64,000 nucleotides of DNA from Pyrocephalus nanus (Eukaryota; Chordata; Aves; Passeriformes; Tyrannidae), in NCBI GenBank assembly GCA_038380795.1, contig CM076266.1:16590145-16654144 (forward strand), read 5' to 3'. Each line of letters begins with the position of its first letter. The stretch's first letter is position 1. A program made the position numbers and the translations under genes. Below the pieces are notes generated by a model that was given only the letters and a program-made list of their open reading frames with translations, did not search any database and was not told where the DNA came from. Shown here one piece after another: positions 50,006 through 62,465 of the stretch.

Positions 50006-53000
50006 TTTAGTAAGCTAAAGTAGTAAGAGTAAATATAATTACAATTCTTTGAAGAATATGGGTGTGAAGGCACTGGAGCAGATGGGTAACTCTGCATCTT
50101 GAAAACAAAAGACATCTCAGGGTGAAAATATGGGTGTCATGCAGTGAAGGAGGAAACAAAAATAATCACTTTTTTTTCTTCTGTTTTATTCTTTTTTAGA
50201 TACTTACCTACAATCCACCAGTCTCATTCACCTTTTTCCTGTTGCATACTTATTCCTAAAACTGCAGTAATATGTTTTCTTTACATGCTTGTCTTCCTTC
50301 AGATAAACACAATGTTTATGTAGACTTTGGAGTTAACAGATTTTGAATCTCAGGGTTTTGTTTGCTATTCAGTATGACTGGAGCCTCCAGCAGAAAAGTT
50401 GTTTAGTGAACAGGAAAAAAAACAAACACGTTTTCTTTGGCTGCGTGGTGTCGTTAGTTATCATTTGGATTTTTAAAGAAGCTTCCTATTGAATTATTTT
50501 CCTGTTGAATTATCTTTTCTTGCTCTTCTTTTATTAATTATCTGGTGCTATCAGTAACTGATATGCATTGGCTTTTTTCATATTCCACTTAAATAATCAA
50601 TCACTATCATCAGAGGCTTGACTTTTAAAAAGTGATGACATAGTATTTTGAATGCATTGATGGAAGTAATGTTTAATTTCTCAAAGAAATTTAAAAATTT
50701 TCCACAGGAAATAATTGGCAGCTTCCCAAGCTTCATAATTACAGGACAGTCAGTTTGTATAATTAAAGTTAACAGTGGAGAAAATGATTGGAATAAAGCT
50801 TTGTGACAGATAAATTTTTTTGGTTCCTTTGTAGCAGATAAGTCATGTGTGTCCCCCGGTTTCAATTTGCTTCCAAAACTACTTCAGCTTTATGTTCTAC
50901 TAATTTTAAAAATAAAATTATAAGTTAACCTTAAGGCAGACTTTATTCAGTACCAATATCTTGAAATTTTTCTTACTAGTAACTTGTACCTCTTGGTGTG
51001 CTCTTGAAACTCTTCTGAGTGTATAGAGTGTCTGAGGAAAAACCTTTCAGTGGAAATACTATTATGCCACCACTGCTATTACTATTTTATCGGTTCTTTG
51101 TCTTTGATTTGCTCAAGAATTTGTGGTGCAAGACTGTTTAGACCCATTTTGTTTTCAAGATACAAAGAGGAGAGAGGTATAAATATATGAAACTGAAATA
51201 TTTTGTATGCAGACATGCTTATATTCATTTCCCTTTGTTTTTTGTACGCATGCACTTCAGTGATTGCTAATATTGATGTAAAATAATGGTGCATACTTAA
51301 TTTGGTGTGAAGTGTGAGCACGTCTTGGATTTGTAACCCAAAAAGTGAAAATTGGTAGTTGTTGTCATATGTTTAAACAGGCCATGCTTGTGCCTGGAAT
51401 TGCCTCTCTAGAAACACTAGCTTTGCAATTTTGATAAGTTGACTTCTGTATGTGCAGTTAGTGTTCATTCAGTCATTCTTGATAGCAGGCAGCAAAATCA
51501 AAGCTACCGCTCCGGTTGGGAGTGTACTGCCATTCGTCTTTGCTAACTTAACAGTGTTTCCAGGCAGAAAGAGCAGATGGCATTGGGTAAACTGGTTCTA
51601 CAACAACTACACCTTAGCTTCTAATGTCCTAGCCTTGAAATATTCCCTTATTTTACGTTTTCCTCAGAGGCATCTAACTATAGTGATAACCTCTGGTATA
51701 TCTGGGAGGGAGTGTAGGATCTTGCTTAGAGATTATTGAATTTCACAGTAGGTCAGATGAGTCACAAAGAAGTCCTTTATGATGATATCTCTCATAGGAT
51801 CCACATTTCTCATTCTAATGAATTTGCTTTTGATGACTGACAAGTTGGTGACTTGTCTATATTTTTCTTCCATGTTTCTGACCAGCTATAGTCTAGCAGG
51901 ACTCACTGCTTCTTTGGGGTGAGATTCTGCCTTGAGAAAACACATACTGTGGCTTGTCCTTTTCTTTAAGCACAAGGGATTGATGCTCCAGGCAGAAAAT
52001 GCAAATAAAGTTAGCAGTTCTGGGTCTGAGCATTGGCTAGCCCCTATTTTGGGTTCTGCCCAGCCAGCTGCCCAAGTTTATGTCCAGTTTCTTTGCCATT
52101 AGATTAGTAGGCTCTTCATCTGTGTAGGAAAAAGTTAAGTGTTCATTAGAAAAAATGTACTTTCACTGTAGCCTGAAATTCACATCTCATCTGTGGAAGA
52201 GAACATTTATCCCTTTTCCCACTGGTTTTATCTATTTAATTCAAATATTTGCTAGATATTACATGTAAAATTTTCAGTATAAAATATTTTCACCAGAGTG
52301 GGAAAGCAGGGTTGAAATCTGTGCTGAAAAGTTTGACTTACTAATCCCTTGGTATGTTTTATAATGGATCCAATGCTACTACATTTTTGTGAGTGATGTG
52401 TAAGTGGTACGCCCCTAAGTTTTCCATTCTTGTACTTCAAACAAATTTTAAAAGTAAAATGGAAACAATATTTGGACTTTAGTTGCACCAAGAATTACCT
52501 TGATTACCTGAAATTTAGAAGGTGGTTTATGGTCAGCAGTAAAAAAATCCCTTTTCCCCTACACTTGTTGAGCTGGTAAATTGGTTATTCACTCAGTTGC
52601 AATGCAGGCACAATATTTCCACGGCAGCTAATTGAGTTGCTACTTTTGGGGAGGTTGAGGAGGGAATTCTTTTGCTTTTGAAGCTTTCAGAAGTCACAGT
52701 GGAGGAGCAGGTGCTGTTTGTGAGTGCTGGTGATGCAGGCAGGAAAATTGGTGGCATCCTGCAGAGACCTCTCAGAACTTAAATGGGTTGAGTCACAGTC
52801 AAACTGTCTGCCGTGTACTTTCTAACCCATGAAGTTGTTGTATAGGAGGCTGCCTACACATCCTTCCCCCAATTCACAAAGTCTGCTCATGCCTACTCGT
52901 TCTAGCCCGATCGGATATGAGGAAGGAATGCAACATATAATTTCAGTACTTTCTGCAATAAAATTGGGCTTGATTTCTGCCATGCCTACCCCCCCGCCCA

Positions 53001-53845
53001 GAAATGATAGGAAAAGGCATGTAATTTGTTTCTGTTCTGCAGAAGGTAGAGAGAAAAGTGAGCTTTGTCACAAGAGTCTTTCTGGTGAGTCTCATGAAGG
53101 AATGCAGTTTTCCACATGAGACCTGATTGCCTAAGCACAGTAGTTTCCAGCCTATTAATGTGTTCTTGTTTCCTCTTTTCTCTGCCAGGCTCTTCCACTC
53201 AGATACCTAAGTGTGTTTCTGCCCAAACATATGTAATTTCTGTGTTTTACGTGACAACGCCGAGGGCCTCCATCACTGATGGCAGAATTGAGATGGGTCC
53301 CTCTAGAGTAAAGAGGCAAAATCCTGGAGTGGCTGGTTGCAGCACAAACACAGAGTTAAGTTAATACTGAGTGAGAAGGAGAACTGTGAGGGAGTCATGG
53401 CACTCTTTGCACAGCCCTATGAGGCGTGCAGTGGGATATGTATGATAATCTTACAGTCCTGGGTGTATTCAGATCACTTCTCACGATTCACAGCACACCT
53501 AAACTTTCCCATGTATGTGGAAGCTGTTGTCTAAGTGAGGTCCTGATCCAAAGGAGATGTATTTGCTGTATTCTGCAAATTACTGCAGTTTCATGCCTTC
53601 CACCTCTGTCACAGGTGAGCAAGGAGAGAATTGCAGGAAAAGCATTGCCCTCCTACATTTGTGTGGGACATTAGGAGGGAGAAGGAATACCTGGCCGGTA
53701 GTTTTCAAGCTGGACCAGATCAACACCAAATCACTGTCACATACCTGTGCCTGTGGAAAGTGAAGAGCACATCCTGATGCTGCTTCTGAAGATAACACAT
53801 CAACTGGGCCTTCTCATCTTGGGTCTTACCACCATGCTTTACAAT

Positions 53846-53969
53846 TATTTGATTGATTGATTGATTCTGTGTGGAGTGACAAAGAAAGGAAGAAGATACA
53901 TATTATTTCAAGACAAACCACTGCATATTCATCTTTTGATGGAAAAGTAAAAAAAAAAAAAAAAAAAAA
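53846..53969. repeat. GATT microsatellite and downstream A21 run
   Basis: Four GATT units lie near 53849-53865, and 21 consecutive A at 53949-53969. No AATAAA stands close upstream of the A-run, so it is called simple sequence rather than a retrocopy tail. Confidence 0.7.
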
Positions 53970-55839
53970 GTCATGCTTTCATGCTAAGGTGTTTGCATGA
54001 GGAAAAAAACTTATTGCTAGATGAGCATCTGTGGAACTGTCGAAATTTAACTTGTGATAGTTTGGGGCTAGATTTATTTTAAAAGTAAAACCACATCATA
54101 ATTTTCCAGAAGAGAACCAACTTTTGGAAATTTTAAGCTGTCTCTTATAGAAGTGTTTTATGGCTGCAGAGTCAAAAAATGGCTGTAAATGTTACCATGA
54201 TGGTTCGAATTCACCTTCTTACCTATATGTTCTTATATAATGGCATAATCAGATGCTTTTCTTGTCCCTCCTGCCCTGTATGACAGTGCCACTGTCTTCT
54301 GGCTGCCTTGCCATAGTGGGCTCCTTGCTGTCTGTTAGCAGTTCTCCACGGGAGTAGCAGGTTAAAAGGCACTTCCTCACACGGTGAGCTGATTAGCCCC
54401 CAGGTGCTTATTTGTAGTTGTGCACATCCAAGCACATATCAGACACTTAGTATCTGATCCTTAACATGGTCCTGTAACTAGATGACCCTCAGGAAAGGCA
54501 TGACTTAGCATCTGTGTTTCAGTGCCCCCTTTCTTCTTTTCAGTATCCGTAATAGGTCTCAGATCTTCTTTCAAATCTTGCTTTAAATTGCAATTCTAGT
54601 GCCTTCCCAAGGAAGGCAGAAATAGCTGATGTTTTATTTTGTTTTGCCATGAGAAATTTCTATAATGACTCAGGAATGTGAAGGAAGACTGAGAAAAGGG
54701 AGAGAGGAAATGGAAAATACAGGGTCAGAGAGGACGATGCAGAGTGAAGGATGTTGGAAGAAGACTGATGCTGAAGCTGAAGCAAATGACAAGCTGCCTT
54801 AGGAAGAAACCAAAATTGCTGACAAGGATGAATGGAAACTGAGTCTGACTGCAGTAGTCTCTTAACCTTCTCAGGAAGCATATCCTAAGGACTTGTTTCT
54901 TAGAGTTACTTAAAGCATCTAAATGAGAAGGGAATGGTGAAGCCTACCGTATATGATAAGGAGGCTTAGGAAAAGGAAAAGCAGTGTCAAGAAAAAGAAG
55001 AGCATCTCTGCAATTTCTGTGTATTAAAATGCTTCTTGACCTTTCATTTTGGGTCTAAGGACGTTTTTGTGATCTTTACTAACTGGTTCTCTGAACCTCT
55101 TGATATTAACCTACATCAGACTGCTAGAAAACTTGTTCTCTATTAAAACAGGATCATTTTAGATAGCACTACAAAACTGGTCTTTTGAAATGCTTCCTTT
55201 TAATACTGCAGCAACACTCATTGAATTGTCTGCTTGGGGATTTATTAGAAGTATTGATGCAGCTATAGTGAACATTCCCTTTCAGTTCTGTATTTACTTC
55301 CTAATCATAATGAATCTCTATTCCATTGCCAAGCTCTGATTTTGGTTCAGGAATCTGAGAATTACATCTGAGTTGCTGTGGGCAGTATATTTTGAGCCAA
55401 TTTCATCTTTAGTGTGAAGGATTAAGGGCTGGCTAAGTCGATATTTCTTCCCAGTCAAGGAGAAATATTTCTGTCTGGTGGTTTTAGCCTCCTGGATCTT
55501 GATGAGGAAACTTTTGAATATACCTGTCTGGAAAAGTTTGCCTTTTGACAGTCATTAACTCTTAGATGCAGATATAAGCTTGATTACTGAAGCTAAAGCA
55601 GACTTTTAAGCTCATGGTAGTCAAGTGTGGAAAATCCTTAGTTTAGTCCACTGCCTCCCTGAGGGTCTTTTTTGTGCTTCTGAGGTAGTGATGGACTCAA
55701 TGAATAATTCAATGGAAAATCATATAGGAACTCTGCCCTAAAGTTAGAAAATCTTTTGATTTGGGCGTTGGTGTCTTGTTTGGGTTTTTTTTTTTTACTC
55801 CTGGAGAATTTGCATTGTTCCTCTGTGATCTTGGTGTAA

Positions 55840-55990
55840 TACTTTATTTTATTTTAAATTTTAAAATAACTTAAAATCTATTTATTTACCTATTTCACAT
55901 ATTTATATTTAATATATTTATTTTCTTTATTTTAAGTTCTATTTGTTTATTTAAATTAAATTAGATTTTAAATAAGTTTTTAGATTTATT
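55840..55990. repeat. A/T-rich TTTA/TTAA low-complexity block
   Basis: About 150 bp of TTTATTT, TTTAAATT and ATATTTA words, ending just before the antisense CR1 piece at 56005. Confidence 0.8.
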
Positions 55991-56004
55991 TTATGGCCAT
56001 GCCT

Positions 56005-56252
56005 TTGGTAAATATCTTGTTGAACCTCATACAGTTGTCCCCATCCCACCAATCCGATCTGTCAAGATCCTGCTATAGAGCCTTCCTACCCTGCAGAAGA
56101 TCAACACTCCTGCCCAACTTGCTGTTATCCATGAGCTTATTGAGGGGGCACTTGATCCTCTCATCCAAATCATTGATAAAGATGTCAAACAGGACCAGCC
56201 ACAATACTGAGCCCTGGGAAACATCACTTGTGACTGGCTGCCAGCTGGATTA
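56005..56252 (-). repeat. CR1 LINE fragment, antisense, reverse-transcriptase core region
   Basis: The + strand reads CATCACTTGTGACTGGCTGC and ATTGATAAAGATGTCAAACA. These are the complement of the CR1 coding stretch for the SGVPQGSVLGP and F-DD region of reverse transcriptase (family memory). It is truncated at both ends and frame-damaged. The 56027-56458 minus frame overlaps it out of phase for part of its length. Confidence 0.8.
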
Positions 56253-56584
56253 ATTTCCATATCTTTATATATATATATATAGTTATGTGTTGGTAACTTT
56301 AATAATAAAAACTGTACAGATCTGTATTCTACTACAAATACTGTCAAATTCCCATGCCTTAACAGGCTACAGACTTTCACATGTAGAAATGTCAAGAAAA
56401 TGTATAACACTGATTTCCTAAAAATTTCACCTCCTTCCATTCTTAAAAACATTTTCAAAACTCTTCCTTCATCCTCTTCTGCTAGTCAGTTCCTTTCATT
56501 CTTCATGTGATATAATTTTCTTCTCAGTCTATGCTTCTTTCATGCTCTTTATAATTTTTCTCTCTATTTTCTGAAATGCTGTTG

Positions 56585-56700
56585 TTCAGGTTTTTTTTTT
56601 CTTGTTTTGTTGTTGTTTTGTTTTGGTTTGTTTGGGTTTTTTTTGGTAGTTGTTGTTTTGGTTTTGTTGTTTGGTTGTTGGTTTTTTTTTTTCAAGAACA
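56585..56700. repeat. T/G-rich low-complexity tract
   Basis: Repeated TTTTG, TTGTTG and GGTTT words over about 115 bp, ending about 75 bp before the 5' edge of the sense CR1 at 56777. Open frames across it encode only Phe, Val, Leu, Gly and Trp runs and are not genes. Confidence 0.8.
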
Positions 56701-56776
56701 TGACTCAGACTTTTCCTGGCTGCCCTCTCTCAGTAATTTTCGTTTCTTTTTGTTTTGTTTTTATTGAAATTCTCTT

Positions 56777-57191
56777 GGTCCAGAGAAGGGCAATGAAGAT
56801 CATGAAGGGTCTAGAGCATGAGCCTGATGAGGAACAGCTGAGGGAGCTGGAGTTGTTTAGCCTGGTGAAATAGAGGCTCAGGGAGATCTTATTGCTCTCT
56901 ACAACTCCCTGAAAGGAGGTTGTGGTGAGGTGGGAGTCAGCCTCGTCTCCCAGGTAACAAGCAACTGGTCAAGGGAAAATAGTCTCATGTGCCGGGGGAG
57001 ATTAGAATCAGGAGATTGAAACAGGCTGCCCTGGGAAGTGATTGAGTCACCATCCCTGATGGTATTTAAAAGACATGTAGGTGAGGCACTTAGGGACATG
57101 GTTCAGTGGTGGACTCAGCAGTTCTGCGTAAATGGTTGGACTTGATGATCTTAAAGGTATTTTCCAGCCTGAATGATTCTGTAATTCTGTG
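56777..57191 (+). mobile_element. CR1 LINE, sense, 5' truncated, intact 3' end
   Basis: Begins GGTCCAGAGAAGGGCAATGA and runs through GAGGAACAGCTGAGGGAGCT and GGTTGGACTTGATGATCTTA to the CR1 terminal repeat near 57191 (ATTCTGTAATTCTGTG). It covers the last part of the reverse-transcriptase frame and the short 3' UTR. Several stops are present. Confidence 0.92.
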
Positions 57192-57699
57192 TTGCTGAAA
57201 CTTCTCCTGCATTGTCCATGGTCTCTGCCTTTAGATATCTGTTTTTCCCAAGCAAAATTTTACCACTGCACCTTCTCATTCTGAAATGTCTGGTGGATCC
57301 GCAACTCATTGCGGATTTATGGTGGGGAGGAGTAGGAAGATAATAAGGTGCAGCACTTCATGAGCATTAATGATAGACCTCCATTTGAAGGAAGGTTGTG
57401 TGGGTTTGCGACTTCCTCACTTCCTTCCTTTCTGTGGTAAAATAACTTCTGTGATAGAAATGTGAATCAAGCCAGGAATGTGCTTTACAGACATAGAAAA
57501 GTATTTTCAGTCTTGAGCTGTGTGTTAAATTTCTTTCCCTGCAATTGTTTTCACCAGTTTATGAAGTAAACATGCCCGTTCACTGCTTATTTCTCCTCCG
57601 CAAGTAGAATGATAAAGGAAATAACATTAAAATCATGCCCTTATCAGCTGTATTTATAGCATTTTACTTTGGAACAGGATATGAGTCGTGAAGTCATGA

Positions 57700-58374
57700 G
57701 AAGAGTATTACAAATATAATAATGAATGTTGTAAATCTGTTGCCAAGGCTAGGAATTATTTCTCTTCGGGTATTTATAAGAACCTGGGTTTTTTTCTTTC
57801 CTTTTTTACTGTTGCTGTTTCATACAGAAGATCCATATCTGTCAAATTTGCCTACAGATATTTAGATGCAGTAAAGGGCGTTCTTCCTTTCTTGAAGAAA
57901 TGTAACATGGCAGCGCTGCCTTATTTTGTACAGCAAATGCTAAAAAAATTGCTGCTTGCAGAGTGTATGTCTGAGGATCATTTCAAGACTGCTTTACATA
58001 TTGATTACTCAAATTGCCATTTAATTTCCTGTATAGCAATACACAGTGCCTTAACTATTTCTCTGGCATTCTTATTGATTGCTGTAATTCTGCCTTGCAT
58101 TATATGCATAGATGGTGTCACCATTAAATATTTATGTGCTCATGAAATGTTAATATGTTGGGTTAATGTGAAACTCAACAAAGTGCATTTGCCAGAAGCG
58201 AGCAGGAATACTGATCCAAGTGCTTCCCTTTCCCTCCCCCTTGCCCTTTCAATTTGCCTCTCCATTGATTTTATTACCAATGTTTCTCTGCTGTATCTAA
58301 ATCTGTGTCGAAGCAACACCGTGCTCCAGTATGCAGATTTTATGTTTTATTATGTGAGAGATAAAACAGGGTAA
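57700..58374 (+). other. 224-codon stop-free segment with exon-like borders, unidentified; candidate conserved element
   Basis: One + strand frame stays open from just after a TGA at 57697-57699 to a TAA at 58372-58374. Inside it, a strong acceptor-like site (pyrimidine tract, TTTCATACAG ending at 57827) and a donor-like AGG/GTAATA at 58370/58371 would delimit a 543-nt exon, phase 2 at both ends. An ATG at 57907 has a good initiation context (AACATGG). The translation contains a hydrophobic stretch around ISLAFLLIAVILPCIICI, but I recognise no family. ELMO1's neighbouring exons join in phase 0, and entry in that phase would hit a stop after 25 codons, so it is not an ordinary ELMO1 cassette. 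A conserved non-coding element or chance openness is more likely than a protein. Confidence 0.4.
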
Positions 58375-60202
58375 TAAAAAGAACAAGAGATCTCAGGGAG
58401 GTGTTGAGACACACGGCTTTACATTGTGGCTGTGCTATTCTATCATTGTTCCCGCTTCTGGGTGTAGAAATGCAGCACTATCCTCCATGAAAGAAACTGA
58501 AGCAGGATGACTCATCTGGAATACAAAGTCATATTCACATGTTCCTTGAACAGTGGCTGCAGCAACGTAAAACAAAAATAGCAGGGGTGTTTCTTTGATT
58601 TGCTACAGCTGTTACCCAGAGATGACATGGAACAATTACATGTAATTTAAACCAGAACTTTTAGGAGGAAAAGTCCTCTTGGCAGACTTTTGAACATGAT
58701 GTTCTGATCCTGTCCTCTTGAAAAGGGCCAGTAAAAAGTCGTAGTGGTCAAGTACATATCATATCCTTAATACTTTTTAATCTTTTGTAGGAAGTGTAAG
58801 TGATTTTAAAAAACAACACCAGCACTGGTAAACAAAACCAAGGGATTGTGCTTTCCCACGACACATAGAGCAACCATTCTTTTCATCCCTGGGAGATGGG
58901 CTGGGAGCAGAGTATCAGCTAGAGGCTGCCGTTTGTACAGTAGGACTGAAATTGATGCTTGGTGAAGAGGCTTTGGTATGCTGTGTGAAGCACATAATTT
59001 TCCTACTTACCTTTGGGTTTTTTGTTCTTTTCCCCACTTTTAACTGCTTCACAGGGAAGGCTTCTGCACATAAGAGAACATGAAACAGTCAAAACTAATA
59101 TCAGGGGAGGGAGGGAAAGGTTTTAGTGACATCTGGCATTGCACTGGTCCTCCCCTTTGTCTCTCCTCTGGGTTTTTGCTTGAAGTTCAAGCCTTGAAGC
59201 ATTTGCAAAGTTTTCTTTGCTGTAAATATTGAAAGATTTAAAACAAATAAATGAAAACCACAGACAAAACCACAACCAACAAAAATATCAAACAAACAAA
59301 AAACTGTGAAGATGGGAGCTAAGGAGACAGGAGGAATGCAAAGCAGATAGCAGTGTTTAAATACCCATTTGTGAAGGAAATTTAGAGAGCCTCTGAGGTT
59401 CTCTGTTACTTAGCAAAATCTCTTACCTTTGAAATTCATTTTCTTCTGTTCTCATCCCCAGGCTATGCAGCAGCTGTTTAGGATACATTTTTTTCTTTGT
59501 ATAAAGTGGGAAAGTTTGTTCTGCAAAGACAATTCTTACTGCAAATCTGTTTTGACCATTTCATTTTTTTTCCTGCCCCTATTTTCTCCTTTTTCAGGCT
59601 CACTGCTTCCGTGAAATTGGTAGTATTTTTATAACTTGTCTTTTATCTGCAGTGAAATCTCTTGTTTAGTTGCAGTGCCAGAGGAAACTTTAGCTCAACT
59701 GCATTGGATACAGCAAAAATGTGCAAGGAGTTATTTTCTCCCATTTCTTTTACAGTGTCACTCAACAGAGAATGCAAAGGCTCTCCTTGAGTAGTTTTTA
59801 CAGCATTCAGGGGCTTGATGTAAGAGTGCTAGTTCCCTGAAATGTTTTGCACATGATCACAAGTTTCTTCCATAGCAGAGAGAAGAATAAGGACATTTTC
59901 TTCCTTCATGAGCTCCAGTTTGATTTTTAACACTTGAGCCTTCTTTGGAGACTGAATCCAGCTATGCAAATTCTGTCCCACTTTGGTTTTATAGATCCTT
60001 CTAGGTGTGTTCATGTCTATAAATAGTTGTATCTAATTTCTTTTAACCAGCAAATTTGAAATTAAACTATTTCTTTTTCTTTGGCTTCTACTTCAGTTTC
60101 TCCAAGCCAGGAGTGGTCCAGAACATCAACAGTGCATAGCAATGGCAAAGCTTCCCAATTGGTCATGGACCAGCACTGCTTTATGTGTTGCTAACTGCCT
60201 CA

Positions 60203-60455
60203 GACATAGAATGACTTGGTTTGGTAGGGGCGTTTAAGGTCATCTGGTTCCAACCTTCCTGCCGTGGGCAGGGACACCTGTCACTAGGACCAGGTTACTC
60301 AATGCCCTATGCAACCTGGTCTTGAACACTGATGGGGGTGGGGCATCCACAACTTCTCTGGGCAGCCTGTGCCAGTGCCTTATCACCCTCACAGTAAAGA
60401 ATTTCTTCCTAATATCTGATCTAAACCTATTCTCTTTCAGTTTGAAGCCATAACA
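60203..60455 (-). mobile_element. CR1 LINE, antisense, 3' end
   Basis: The + strand reads GGTCATCTGGTTCCAACCTT, CTGCCGTGGGCAGGGACACC and AAGAATTTCTTCCTAATATC. This is the complement of a CR1 3' end with its short UTR. It is 5' truncated (right-hand edge near 60455). The 60240-60581 minus frame reads the end of its reverse transcriptase (VRVIRHWHRLPREVVDAP). It ends about 175 bp before the exon 9 acceptor. Confidence 0.92.
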
Positions 60456-60630
60456 TAAATGAGATAGGTCATTTAGCCACAGGGAAGACTGAGGTTTGTG
60501 AAAACAGAGCCTCCACGTATAGTTTCCCAAATTCAGTCTGGTATATCTTGTAAATGTTGGATGTGAAGAATAGTGTTTCAACTCGGGGTTTCTTCAAACT
60601 CATTATTTTCTGTTTTGATTCCACCTTCAG

Positions 60631-60739
60631 ATTGTCCTGGAAAACAGCAGTCGAGAAGACAAACATGAGTGCCCATTTGGCCGAAGTAGCATTGAGCTGA
60701 CAAAGATGCTGTGCGAAATACTGAAAGTAGGAGAGCTAC
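60631..60739 (+). CDS. ELMO1: ELMO1 coding exon (109 bp), ELMO domain, human residues ~398-434
   Basis: The acceptor follows TGATTCCACCTTCAG and the donor is GTAAGT. It reads [20 protein letters not shown] then [16 protein letters not shown], and ends with the first base of the expected Pro codon (phase 1). [18 protein letters not shown] is a core ELMO-domain signature. Together with the previous exon it would continue towards residue ~492, but the next exon (starting around Pro434 in human) was not found before 64000, so the gene runs off the window. An antisense CR1 3' end lies about 175 bp upstream of the acceptor. Confidence 0.98.
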
Positions 60740-62465
60740 GTAAGTTGACCTATTCGATCTCTAAGAACCATAGAGCGAGTTCAGTGATACCTGAAGTTTA
60801 TTTCAGTGCAAGAGTTTTCTTCTGATAAGTGTTTCTTGGTATAGTTACACGTTGAACACTGGCACTCAGAATGACTATGTGTCTGTTTTCTGTCTCTCTT
60901 ACTAGTTTGTGGCATATCAAGGATGAGGGTGGAGATGGGAAAATGGACACCCATTCTTTGACTCTCTTCTATATGAGCAGGGCAGTTGCATAATTTCTAG
61001 AGGAGTCAGTTCTTTCCCCATCTGTTGATTTGGTATAGGAGACTTCATGGTTGTTCCATTCCATAACCTATTCCATAGGTTGGTTTTATATGAGTATGAT
61101 AGTCATTCTTTGTGAGATTGCTCATCTAAACTGACACATCCCATTTTCTCTTAGATATGTAAGGCTCTATCTAAATGCCAGATGATAGATGTATCATTTA
61201 CTCTAATAGTGTGATATGAAATACTGTATTTTAATACAGAGTAAACAAGCTGTCTTTGGCTTCAATTACAGTCCCTTGACAAATTGTTAGATACTACCAA
61301 ACAGAAGAGCATGTCTGTATCTTCATTAGTCTGGAGTGTTGGTGTTTGACTCTATTGATATGTATAAACTTCAGTTACCCATCAATAATGTTTTGGATTT
61401 AGCTGTGGTCTGTTTTGGCATACACTAGCATGAGCTTCATTTTCTTTTTGCACAAGCAAGGGGCACACCTGAGATGCCTTGCTTTCCTCAGGGGCGTGTT
61501 CCCTTTGAATTTTTTTCACTAATAAATCTTTTTCTTTTACCTTTACACCTAAGTCCATGAAATGTAATGAGAGAAGAGCAGTGTAAAAGGCAGCAAGAAA
61601 CCCTATAGGTATCAGTGGTTCTTGTTCCTAGTAGCTCTGCAATGGGCATCAAAAGTTCTGTTTTAAAATTTGTTGTTGATATTTGATTGTTGATACATCT
61701 GAAGCTTTTAAATGCATTGTTTTGAGAGAATTTATTGACCAAAGGAAAAAGCTGCCTCTGTGCAATGGGCCAGGATAAAACCTGTGCATTTCTTGCAGCT
61801 TCCAAATTGACAGTTCGTATTTGACAGATCCAGATAAATGAGATGATGTTTACTGCTGAATACCCTCCTAAGTAAACCAGAGTTATTAAGGACCGCATTC
61901 ACCGTGTCTATAAATAAAAAGTTTAGTAACTGTTTTAGATGTATGGTAATAGTAATGTGTTGTGTAAGGTTCAGACTGTAGCAGACATGACTCCTTAAAA
62001 TAACCTTACTGCTGCAGTTGAGGTGTCTAATGCCAAATCACGCATGACAGATCTGTCTGAATTTTTCTGCTGGTAAATGTAGGAGGGACATATCTCAACA
62101 AAGCTGTAAGCGTATTTGAAATAAGTGCTAAAGATCAATTTTATTTTTACAAATGCACAGAAAAATATCTGAAATCCAAAGTACAGCTTTGTACATAGCG
62201 TTTTAATATATGTCCCATCACTCCATGGGACTTACACTGTACTTCATTGCTAAGAAAGATGATTGATCTAGAGGTGGTGTCTCAGACTCTTCCTTGCTGT
62301 GTCGTAAGAAGTCTCTCAATAAATAAACCTCTTTTGCCACAGACAGGTTTGTTATCTGTATGTGGGGGGCTGTATGTAGGCTGTATTTGTCATGTGTGGT
62401 ACTGTATGTCCTGATTGCTTCTAACTTCTGCAGATAGCTCCTTTCATGTTTTAACTTTTTCCTTA

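Larger units (their letters stand above)
47213..60630 (+). other. ELMO1 intron (13.4 kb)
   Basis: Carries a perfect inverted repeat near its donor (47243-47269), a 21-bp tandem duplication (49964-50005), a GATT run (53846-53865), an A21 run (53949-53969), an A/T-rich TTTA block (55840-55990), three CR1 pieces (56005-56252, 56777-57191 and 60203-60455) and a 224-codon stop-free segment (57700-58374). Other parts are unique sequence without recognised content. Confidence 0.7.
785..60739 (+). other. ELMO1: ELMO1 gene, internal portion (9 exons, both ends outside the window)
   Basis: ELMO1 is a cytoplasmic scaffold that binds DOCK1-type exchange factors. The ELMO-DOCK complex loads GTP on Rac downstream of RhoG during apoptotic cell engulfment and cell migration (family knowledge). 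The nine exons total 887 nt and join without a stop or phase conflict, encoding residues ~139-433. Introns visible are 7337, 8475, 885, 3639, 1370, 1353, 22591 and 13418 bp, plus partial introns at each edge. Splice sites are all GT-AG. Nothing suggests a pseudogene: introns are retained, there are no frameshifts, and substitutions are conservative except for a cluster in the third exon. No promoter, 5' UTR or polyadenylation site of the gene is present. Confidence 0.97.

Noticed and set aside
53949..53969. A21 run as the tail of a processed retrocopy
   Set aside because: No AATAAA or variant close upstream and no change of base composition before it.
56576..56873. Phe/Val/Gly-rich frames at the T/G tract
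   Set aside because: Low-complexity translation of T/G runs continuing into the CR1.
57892..58374. Protein gene starting at the first codon of the listed 160-codon frame
   Set aside because: The codon at 57892 is TTG, not ATG, and the frame is open far upstream; the segment is reported as an unexplained region, not as a gene.
61488..61898. 136-codon minus-strand frame
   Set aside because: No recognisable motif, no promoter or splice context; length is compatible with chance among many frames.
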